From contig NZ_CP120717.1 in the NCBI RefSeq assembly GCF_032883915.1, positions 2,239,697 through 2,303,696 of the forward strand: a DNA stretch of 64,000 nt, written 5' to 3'. The stretch is from Endozoicomonas sp. 8E (GTDB lineage Bacteria > Pseudomonadota > Gammaproteobacteria > Pseudomonadales > Endozoicomonadaceae). The notes below the pieces were generated by a model that saw nothing but the letters and a program-made list of their open reading frames with translations, searched no databases and was not told the DNA's origin. Shown piece by piece: positions 1 to 8,400 of the stretch; positions within the stretch are counted from its first letter, which is position 1; every line of letters starts with the position of its first letter. Both the position numbers and the translations under genes were made by a program.

Positions 1-3000
1 ACAGGGTGTTATTTGCCTGAATGCGGTTTGCGTACTCTTCATCGGTTTCACTATAGCGCTGGGGTGAAGCAATGGCCGTACGTTTCACATATTCATCCTG
101 CGTTTCACCGACGCCTCGCCAGCGATTAATCCTGTCAAGACTTCGGCCCAGGGGACCACCCAGCCATTGAGTGAGCATCTTGTTGTTGTTCATAAAAAAG
201 TCGAAAGTGAGACTCGACGCCAGGGCGAATCCGAAGGTTTGGGCATAGGTAAATCCGGATACCAGACCGTGAACGTATGCTCCGACAGTGGCTACCGGAC
301 CCAGCACCAGACCGGCTGTGGCAGAGGCCAGGGTTTTCACTTTTAGTGGTGTCACCCTATTCAGCAGCGGCACCTGAACCCCTTGTCCAGAACCCATGGA
401 TTTCACCATTTCGGGGACCAGACGGGAAATGCTGCGATACATCCGGGGGTTGGCGTTGTGCTGTCTGGCAAACAACATGGAGCCGGTTCTCAGCAGAATG
501 ACTGAGGAAGCGGCCTTGCCCAATGGCATTGCCAGCCCAACGACTTCTGAGACTTGTTCAATGGCATTGTGTTCGGCATATTGGAGGGTTCGGTCAAGAT
601 CAACACCATAGCGTTCCAGCCAGTGCTGGAAAGGTGTCAGCATCCTGTGGGGGTAATCACCTCTGTAGGTCAGGTCCAGAAGATAGAGGAACAACATGTT
701 CGAGAGGGACAGCGCGCTAGCCTGCCAGGCGTTATGGGCCACCAGTAGCGGTTTGTAGCTGGAGAAGTACCAGGTGACAGCCTGTACCAGAGAGGCTGAA
801 GGTTTGACCCAGTAATCATTGAGTTGCTGCTCAAGCGCTGCGGCATGAGCCTGTATCAAGGTGCTATGGATAGCCTGGATCAGTTCTGATTCAGATATTC
901 CGGCAGCATTGGCGTAAGGTGTCAGGGTATCCTGAACATGGGTCAGGAAAGCTGCCGTCCTGCGGCCATTGTCAAAAGCAATATCGTCAAGAACATAGTT
1001 GCCGATGACTGCAGCAGCGTACTCTTTCATGCCAGCAACAGACTCCTTCATACCCGCCGGGCCAGTCGCCGTCACAGGAGTAAAGGCACTCTGTATGAAT
1101 TCCTCAGCGCCGTTGTCGGACAGCATCTGGACGGCGGCTTTGAAGTGAGGCACATTGACGCCGTGTTTGTAGCCAAGGAAGTGTTCAAATTCATCCACTG
1201 TCTGATAACCATCGGCACCTCTGATGGCCTGCATGCAGTTCTCAAGTTCATCCTGACTGATCAGACCTTCACGCAGCAGAGCTATGATCTTGTTACCGCT
1301 GGCAGAATGGCCAGCGAAGTATTCCGAGAAGCTTTTCAGGTCTTCTGGTCCATGCTCGGCGTGGTGTATGCCTGCTGAGCCTATGTCGTAAATTTCGTCG
1401 TTGTATTGTTGTGCCCCTTTATTCATCTCATGCCTGGCCCTGTGCACCAGAGTCTGGACCTCTTCCAGAGGCTCGAAAGAGGATTCCGGGAAGGTCGTCT
1501 TCAAATGCTTGAAAACCTCCACAATCCGACTGGTCTGTTTAAACGTCAGTTTGTCTCCGGTCAGTGCCTGCAAGTGAATTGGCGCATATTCATCGTCAAA
1601 ATTGAAGGTTGTAAGACAGGGCATTGTCTTACCGCTTGTTACTGCTGATTCTGCCAGACCCATTGCAGTTTGCAGAGCCTGCCGTTTAAGAGGGTGTTGC
1701 TGCGTGAATTTGTGGATAGCTTCCAGAACGTTGGCCTGTCTCGGCGTGTACTGGAAGGGACCGTCATCATTTTCGACGGCTTTCTCGGCAGCCTTCAGGG
1801 CATCCTTCATTCTCTCAATATTTGCCTCTCTGGTTTCAATCTCAGCTTCCAGAAGGGCGTGTTCCTGAATCAGTTGCTGGATCTTGCCGCCATTACCATC
1901 ATTACCGCCCAGTTGTAACTGTTGGTTTCTCAGGGCCTTAACCCATCGTTCATTGGTATCAGCAGACTCCGGTTTAACACCCACGGCTGCTTCAATGATG
2001 TTGATAACTGCTTCATCCGGGATACATTTGAGGTAAGCAAAGGTCTTGGCATATACAATGTGTTTGAAATGAATAGCATCCAGTTCCTGATAAGCCTTCT
2101 CCAGCTTATTTTCAGCTCCTTGTAATGCTTGCCTGGCTCTGGCTACCTTAAGGTCAAGAACGTATCGGGGTTCAGGTCCCAGACGGGCCATTTTCCTGTC
2201 AAGCTGATGCTCAATGGCTACGATACGCTCATTAACGTCAGGCTCACCGGCACTGAAAACTTCTTCATCCAGCTGTTGCAGTTTTGTATCAATCTGACGG
2301 ACCTGGTCGTCGATAGCGGCATCATCTCTATAGTCTTTAATGCTGAGTTGATGGGCGATTTCATTGTTCCAGACTCTTCTGTCAGCTTCACCGTCAAAGT
2401 CGTCGTACATTTCATCCAATAACTCACTGATTTTGACTCTCAGAGCAATCTTCCGGTCAGGCAGGTTGGCATGGTTTTCAAACTCTAACTGCAGCTCTCT
2501 GGCCAACCTGGCAGTGAAAGCCATGCTTCTCTGTTCAGCTGCAACGTTTTCATGAAGGTAGATCTTTAGACTGTTCTCTATAGCTGCAAGGTACTTTGTC
2601 TGTATTTCACTGGCTCGCTCATCGACCTCTTCGACTTTATAGGTAAGACGCCTGCGAAGTGTATTGAGCCATTCTGGTCCCCCTTTTTTCGGATAATAAA
2701 GGGTAATATCTGTATCAAAGCTCTCGAGGTCGATGTCCTTCATGCGCAGAAGTCTGCTGTCTTCTTGCCAGACAATCTTATATATCTTATCCAGCATGAA
2801 CTCTGAAATATCCTTGCCATCCAGTCTTGAACGAACCCTGGCAAGTCTTGCTGCTTTGTCATCACCTCCATTGATTTTGATGTTGAATACCTGTTCCAGG
2901 GCTTCCAGTATTTCCAGAGCCTGTTCCTCTGCCCGCTCTCTGGCTTCTGTGATGAATTCCTGCATGTTTTCAGAAATGTCTTCGCGACGAAGGTACACAC

Positions 3001-4960
3001 CGTCGTTTTTATCAATGTCTCTCATCTCAAGAGCTTTTTCTAAGGCTGTCAGTGTCTCAAGTACTTCAGGTCTGGCTTTGGGGATTCTGAAGCCTTTGTG
3101 TTTTTGTTTCGGTTTTGAATGCCTGTAGAGCTTGAGATTTACCTTTGATTTCAGAGGGTAGCGGTTTTCTGGTGTGCTCAGCTCAATATCAGGAATCTCT
3201 GCCAGAGCAGCTTTTCTGGCCTGAGCGTAAGTCTTTTCTAAACTCTGTCGTTCATTCAATGCCTCAACTTTCTGATGCAGGTTTTTTTGTTGAGCAGTCA
3301 TTGTCTTGATTTTATCAAGCAGGTGTTCTTGCTGAACGTCAGTATCGTCATCTTTTTGCTTGAGTTTAAGTGCCCTGAGTTTTTCCCTTTTTAAAACAGT
3401 GTCTATCTCAACTATGTTCTCTAAATGGTTTAGAATATCAGCCAATTCGCCTTCTTTTTGCTGCAGCTCATCGATGTTCTTATAGGTCACAAACAGTCGC
3501 GTGGACATGTCTTCCATGACTTTGGAAGCAAATTTTTTGTCCTCAATAGCATCGGCCTGCACTGTGTCGATATCGCTGATAACGGGTATCACTTTCTCCA
3601 TATTCTGAATAAATCGCTGGTCAGTCAGAAGATTTTTAAGTGTGCGTTTGAAGCCGAAGTATTTTACGAATTGATGATGCATCCAGGTTGACGTGACGAC
3701 CGACGAAGTCAGTTTGAAGTGTCCTGAAGTAAATTCAAATTCATATGCGCTACGTGGTGTAGCACTGGTTAATGCCTGCTGGAGAGATTCATAGTATGCA
3801 AGCGACATCAGTTTTTCTTTGCTGAATTCAGCATCTTGCTGTGCAGCTAACTCCTCCAGCAGTGTCATCTGCCTGCTTCGAATAATATGCCGGTAGCTTT
3901 TGACGGCATATTTTTTAACCTTTGTTGATACTCTGTGAGTAGGGTCTTTAGCCCCAGCTTCTTTCAGAAGCTTGTAGAGGTTTTCTACAAAAGCGACATC
4001 GGCTGGATTCTGCTTCTGACCACGAAAAAGAATGATTTCTTCCCGAGCTTGTGCTGCTTCCAGCTTTGGATAACCCGCTGGCACAGGATAAAGCTCTCGG
4101 TTATCCTCGACGTGTACAACATATCCGACGGGTTTGCTGTGTGCCATCAGATTATTAAGAGCCTCCTGTTGTAATTCCTCTTTCAGAACATGAACCTGGA
4201 TATAGGCAGAAGTGGCTGCAACGAGGAGAGCTTCATCATTGACAAAGAGCGATTGACCCAGACGCTTCAGTTCAGGTGGCTGATCACCCCCTGAGATAAG
4301 AAGCATGAATGTACGTCCATTCACTTCAACTTGTTCTACTTTAATGCTGGCAAGGGCAACATAGTGATCGCTTGTGCCCAGGTTTCCTGCTCTGTCATTG
4401 ACACCTTCCAGCACTATATAAAGTTGTTCGGGTCTGGCTAATTTCGTTGACGGTTCTAATGATGAGGTGCAAGCCAATTGATCACGAAGAGCGTCAACGG
4501 TATCCTGATCGGTCATTCCGCCCCTGACTTCAATGACCAGTTCCTTTTCTTCAAGGCTATGGGTGAACTTGAAGACTGCTTCATCGCCCACCTTCAGTAC
4601 TTTGGTGTATTTTTGAGCAATGTCATTCTCGCCTGTTTCAAACAGATCAACAATGGAGACAAGAGTACTGACGCTGGAAAAAACGTCTGTAAAGTCATCT
4701 GAAGGAACCTTGTAACCCTCTCTGACTGGATTCTGGTCAGGGTAGGTGGTGGTAAAAGATTTGGGTATTGGCTGCTGATCATCCCCCAAAGTTGGCTGAA
4801 CCTTGACCAGACTCTGGGTAAACACCATGTATCCATTGTTCGAAATATCGACAGATTGTGTCTGCAGACTGCGCCCGGCCCGTGCGTCTGTAACAACGAT
4901 GGAAGAGCTGATGGCAACGGCCACTGCCAGTCTTAATGCATTGGGGAGAGTATTTGTCAT
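1..4960 (-). CDS. g1: giant exported paralogue, 3' end off window
   Basis: The frame is open from ATG at 4958-4960 to the left edge, at least 1653 codons; roughly the last 70-90 residues lie outside. The start follows a GAGG box at normal spacing. The signal peptide has core LAVAVAISSSIVV and probably ends after A-R-A at residue 28. The middle is short (about residues 450-1067): it has no WDD repeat, and an F-type repeat has lost its front half, so a coiled-coil run joins DDDTDVQQEHLLDKI directly. The block with the EHDRK motif found in the long paralogues is also missing. A Y-type repeat (LSIKDYRDDAAIDDQ) and the pivot (here LGPEPRYVLDLK) remain. The C-module is typical and shares a 150-bp identical stretch with g2. 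Function unknown. It is the last gene of the array seen here in the direction of transcription. Confidence 0.92.
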   Translation of the reverse strand, partial: MTNTLPNALRLAVAVAISSSIVVTDARAGRSLQTQSVDISNNGYMVFTQSLVKVQPTLGDDQQPIPKSFTTTYPDQNPVREGYKVPSDDFTDVFSSVSTLVSIVDLFETGENDIAQKYTKVLKVGDEAVFKFTHSLEEKELVIEVRGGMTDQDTVDALRDQLACTSSLEPSTKLARPEQLYIVLEGVNDRAGNLGTSDHYVALASIKVEQVEVNGRTFMLLISGGDQPPELKRLGQSLFVNDEALLVAATSAYIQVHVLKEELQQEALNNLMAHSKPVGYVVHVEDNRELYPVPAGYPKLEAAQAREEIILFRGQKQNPADVAFVENLYKLLKEAGAKDPTHRVSTKVKKYAVKSYRHIIRSRQMTLLEELAAQQDAEFSKEKLMSLAYYESLQQALTSATPRSAYEFEFTSGHFKLTSSVVTSTWMHHQFVKYFGFKRTLKNLLTDQRFIQNMEKVIPVISDIDTVQADAIEDKKFASKVMEDMSTRLFVTYKNIDELQQKEGELADILNHLENIVEIDTVLKREKLRALKLKQKDDDTDVQQEHLLDKIKTMTAQQKNLHQKVEALNERQSLEKTYAQARKAALAEIPDIELSTPENRYPLKSKVNLKLYRHSKPKQKHKGFRIPKARPEVLETLTALEKALEMRDIDKNDGVYLRREDISENMQEFITEARERAEEQALEILEALEQVFNIKINGGDDKAARLARVRSRLDGKDISEFMLDKIYKIVWQEDSRLLRMKDIDLESFDTDITLYYPKKGGPEWLNTLRRRLTYKVEEVDERASEIQTKYLAAIENSLKIYLHENVAAEQRSMAFTARLARELQLEFENHANLPDRKIALRVKISELLDEMYDDFDGEADRRVWNNEIAHQLSIKDYRDDAAIDDQVRQIDTKLQQLDEEVFSAGEPDVNERIVAIEHQLDRKMARLGPEPRYVLDLKVARARQALQGAENKLEKAYQELDAIHFKHIVYAKTFAYLKCIPDEAVINIIEAAVGVKPESADTNERWVKALRNQQLQLGGNDGNGGKIQQLIQEHALLEAEIETREANIERMKDALKAAEKAVENDDGPFQYTPRQANVLEAIHKFTQQHPLKRQALQTAMGLAESAVTSGKTMPCLTTFNFDDEYAPIHLQALTGDKLTFKQTSRIVEVFKHLKTTFPESSFEPLEEVQTLVHRARHEMNKGAQQYNDEIYDIGSAGIHHAEHGPEDLKSFSEYFAGHSASGNKIIALLREGLISQDELENCMQAIRGADGYQTVDEFEHFLGYKHGVNVPHFKAAVQMLSDNGAEEFIQSAFTPVTATGPAGMKESVAGMKEYAAAVIGNYVLDDIAFDNGRRTAAFLTHVQDTLTPYANAAGISESELIQAIHSTLIQAHAAALEQQLNDYWVKPSASLVQAVTWYFSSYKPLLVAHNAWQASALSLSNMLFLYLLDLTYRGDYPHRMLTPFQHWLERYGVDLDRTLQYAEHNAIEQVSEVVGLAMPLGKAASSVILLRTGSMLFARQHNANPRMYRSISRLVPEMVKSMGSGQGVQVPLLNRVTPLKVKTLASATAGLVLGPVATVGAYVHGLVSGFTYAQTFGFALASSLTFDFFMNNNKMLTQWLGGPLGRSLDRINRWRGVGETQDEYVKRTAIASPQRYSETDEEYANRIQANNTL
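413..562. repeat. 150-bp tract identical to 6148-6297
   Basis: Read base by base, this part of the g1 C-module is identical to the matching part of g2, with mismatches just outside both ends (c/g at 412, g/t at 563). It encodes the region around RTGSMLFARQHNANPRMY. Surrounding sequence differs at many silent and replacement sites, so the block points to recent gene conversion or unequal exchange. Confidence 0.85.
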
Positions 4961-5150
4961 GCTACTACCTCAGAGCTGACCACCTTGATGAGCGTGAAAA
5001 GCGATTACCACACCAGACGAGAAAGCGACTTCTAATCGCTCATAGCTGTCAGTCGCTGATGGCTGTTTCGATAAGCCGTTGAGAGAATCTGGTTCACAGT
5101 GGCAAAGTCGGTAAGTTGTTGAGTGAATTCAGTTTACAGAGGCAAGAGCG
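4961..5150 (-). promoter_or_regulatory. g1 leader and upstream spacer
   Basis: Reading on the minus strand towards g1, the 50 bases before ATG match the leader of most paralogues: AATCGCTTTTCACG, then a short variable stretch, then AGCTCTGAGGTAGTAG and ATG. CTGAGG is the Shine-Dalgarno sequence, seven bases before the start. Further upstream are two degenerate copies (about 5030-5070) of the unit that forms a minisatellite at 15983-16073. The block may hold a promoter, but I see no convincing -35/-10 pair. Confidence 0.5.
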
Positions 5151-5360
5151 AGGGTGTCGCAAAACTCTCTCTTCATTCTCGTCATTCCCGCGAAGGCGGG
5201 AATCCACACTGACTCACCACCAGAACCCTACTGCCCGGTGCCCCCCTGGCCTTGTCATCCCCGAGAAGGCAGAGATCCACCGTTGGCCCTGGATTCCCGC
5301 CTTCGCGGGAATGACGACCTCAGAGCATGGGAACGAGTTGTTGGAGTTTTGCGACAGCCT
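5151..5360. mobile_element. MITE/REP-like element, 210 bp, with inverted ends
   Basis: The ends are 17-bp inverted repeats with one mismatch: AGGGTGTCGCAAAACTC at 5151-5167 and the complement of AGGCTGTCGCAAAACTC at 5344-5360. Inside are a 26-bp hairpin unit at 5181-5206 (core attcccgcgaaggcgggaat, an 8-bp stem with a GAAG loop), a degenerate same-orientation copy at 5254-5279, and an exact inverted copy at 5290-5315. There is no coding capacity. I could not identify a target-site duplication. Repeats with this core are common in proteobacterial intergenic DNA. A rearranged relative lies at 49594-49708. Confidence 0.8.
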
Positions 5361-5466
5361 CTGACAGGGTTTAATCAATAGTTTGATGAGAGAGAAACCA
5401 GTATCTATAGCTTTGTACCGGTTTCTTTTGTATGGCCATTAAGGGATTATCCACTGGTTTCTGTTA
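5361..5466. other. g2 3' flank with conserved inverted repeat
   Basis: Arms agaaaccagt (5393-5402) and actggtttct (5453-5462) are exact complements; accggtttct at 5417-5426 is an alternative partner. A related pair occurs at 16235-16244 and 16295-16304 behind g4, so the 3' flanks of g2 and g4 are homologous. In the direction of transcription no U-tract follows, so a canonical intrinsic terminator is not supported. A processing site or protein-bound hairpin is possible. Confidence 0.5.
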
Positions 5467-8400
5467 TCAAAGTTCGTCGCGGGTATTTTTATCTTTATCA
5501 AACTCGTGATCAGCCAGTGCTGCTTTCTTAGCTGTGGGAGGGGACTCAGGCGCTGCAGCCCCTGACTCAAAGTAGGCACCCAGAGTGTAGGAGTAAGGAA
5601 TACTTTCTGCGTGGGAGAAGGACCATTTAGGCACATTTTCCCTGAAGTATTTCTCCCAGCCATTCTCAAACAGTTTCATGGTGCGATCTCGGCGTTCACG
5701 GAACTGCAGATAATTTTCGTGCCGGGTCCAACCATACATCCTGTTGTTTGCTTTAACACGGCTTGCATATTCTTCATCGGTCTCACTGAAGCGTTGAGGT
5801 GATGCAATAGCGGTACGTTGCAAATACTCATCCTCCGTTTCACCCAGGTCCCGCCAGCGATTAATTTTGTCAAGACTACGTCCAAGAGGTCCACCCAACC
5901 ATTGAGTGAGCATCTTGTTGTCGTTCATAAAAAAGTCGAAAGTGAGACTCGATGCCAGAGCGAATCCCAAGGTTTGGGCGAAGGTAAATCCGGATATAAG
6001 ACCATGAGCGTATGCTCCGACAGTGGCTACCGGACCCAGCACCAGACCGGCTGTGGCAGAGGCCAGGGCTTTCACTTTTTGTGGTGTCACCCTGTTCAGT
6101 AGTGGCACCTGAACCCCTTGTCTAGAACCCATGGATTTCACAATTTGGGGGACCAGACGGGAAATGCTGCGATACATCCGGGGGTTGGCGTTGTGCTGTC
6201 TGGCAAACAACATGGAGCCGGTTCTCAGCAGAATGACTGAGGAAGCGGCCTTGCCCAATGGCATTGCCAGCCCAACGACTTCTGAGACTTGTTCAATTTC
6301 ATTGTGTTCGGAATATTGGAGGGCTCGATCAAGATCAATACCGTAGTGTTCCAACCAGTGCTGGAAAGGTGTCAGCATCCTGTGCAGGTAATCCCCCCTG
6401 TTGGTCAGATCCAGAAGATAGAGGAACGACATGTTTGAGAGGGCGAGCAGTTTAGCCTGCCAGGCGTTATGGGCCACCAGTAGCGGTCTGTAGCTGGAGA
6501 AGTACCAAGTGACAGCCTGTACCAGAGAGGCTGAAGGTTTGACCCAGTAATCATTGACTTGCTGCTCAACCGCTACGGCATGAGCCTGCATTAAGGTGCC
6601 ACGAATAGCCCGGATCAGTTCTGATTCAGATAGTCCGGCAGCATTGGCGTAAGGTGTCAGGGTATCCTGAACATTGGTCAGGAAAGCTGCCGTCCTGCGG
6701 CCATTGTCAAAAGCAATATCGTCAAGAACATAGTTGGCGATGACTGCAGCAGCGTACTCTGTCATGTCGGCAACCGACGCTTTCATAGCCGCCGGGCCAG
6801 TCGCAGTCACAGTAGTAAAGGCACTCTGCATGAATTCCCTGGCTGCCGAGTCGGACAGCATCTGGACGGCATCTTTGAAGTGAGGCACATTAACGCCGTG
6901 CTTGTAGCCAAGGAAGTGCTCAAATTCATCCACTGTCTGATAACCATCGGCACCACTTATGGCCTTCATGTAGTTCTCAAGTTCAACCTGGCTGATCAGG
7001 CCTTCACGCAACAGAGCCATGATCTTGTTACCGCTGGCAGACTGGGCAGCGAAGTATTCCGAGAAGCTTTTCAGGTCCTCTGGTCCATGCTCGCCATAGT
7101 GAATGCCTGCCAAGCCAATGCGGTAAATTTCGTTATCGTATTCTGGTACTCCTGTTTCTATCTCATGCCTGGCTCTGTGCACCAGATGCTGGACTGCTTC
7201 CAGAATATTCACAGGCTGATCTTCTGCAGACTCGGAAGGGGAGGGCGGGAAATACCTTTTCAGGGCCTTGAAGACTTCCACAATCCGACTGGCCTGTTTA
7301 AACGTCAGTATGTCTCCGACCACTGTCTGCAAGTGAATGGACGCCAATTCATCGTCAAAATTGAAAATCGGAAGATAGGGTATTGTCTTACCGCTTATCA
7401 CTGCAAATTCTGCCAGACCCATCGCGGCTTGCAGAGCTTGTTGTTTGAGAGGGTGTTGCCGTGTGAATGTGTGGATAGCGTCCAGAACTTTTGCCTGCTT
7501 CGGCGTATACTGGAAGGGACCGCCATCATTTTCCACGGCTTTCCCGGCAGCCTCCAGGACAGCCATCATTCTCACAATGTCTGCTCTCCTGGTTTTAATT
7601 TCATCATCCAGGGAGACCTTTTTCTGAATCAGTTGCCGGACCTTGCCGCTGATAACGTTTTCACTGCCCAGTTGTAACTGTCTGTTTCTCAGGGCATCTA
7701 TCCGTTGTTCCAGGGGACAAGTAGCGTCTGGTTTAAGACCCACGTTTTCTTCGACGGCTTCAAGAGCTGCTTTATGATAATTCGTCAGAGCGACTTCTGC
7801 TTTTGATACAGCTTCACTTTTCTGCTTCAGGGCTGAATCTGGATCCGTGTCTCCAGAATGGATAATCTCATGTTTTTTAGCAACCAGACCCTCCTGCGCA
7901 TTCCTCTCTTCAAGCCGGGCATTGGTCAATTCCATACTTTTCCTGTCGTGCTCATTCAGGAATACTGTGACATCAGCGTATTTTTTCCTGATTAAAGTCT
8001 GTTCATCCAATGCCTCATCGATTTCATCGATTGCTTTCCGAATAATCCTGCCTGAATTGCCATCAGTATCCATAAAGGAGTAAGCTTGTTTCAGCGAAAT
8101 GACGTCATCTGTTGTCTGAGTGTCATCTATTCTGGCTCTCATCTTCTGAGCGATTTCATCTCGACTTCCTGTGAAACTTCGCAGGGTCTGTTCCATGGTT
8201 TTTGTTCGCTCTAACAGGAAATCCTTGAAGTCCTCTGCTCGCTCTTGAAGGGTTTGCTCATCACTTGCAGTCTGACCATACTCGACCTGAAGTTGTTTTA
8301 TTGCCTGATCGAGAGCTTCTTTGCCTTCATCCGAGATTTCCTGGCGGACAGCAGGGTTCAAGCCAAGAAAAAAATATGTGACACGAATAGTAATCAGTTT

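Noticed and set aside
5151-5360. CRISPR array, from the repeated 26-bp hairpin units.
   Set aside because: Only three units, one inverted and one degenerate, with unequal spacing and inverted element ends; no cas genes.
5393-5462. Intrinsic terminator behind g2.
   Set aside because: The inverted repeat has a 50-base loop or a 14-base alternative, modest GC content and no U-tract on the transcribed side.
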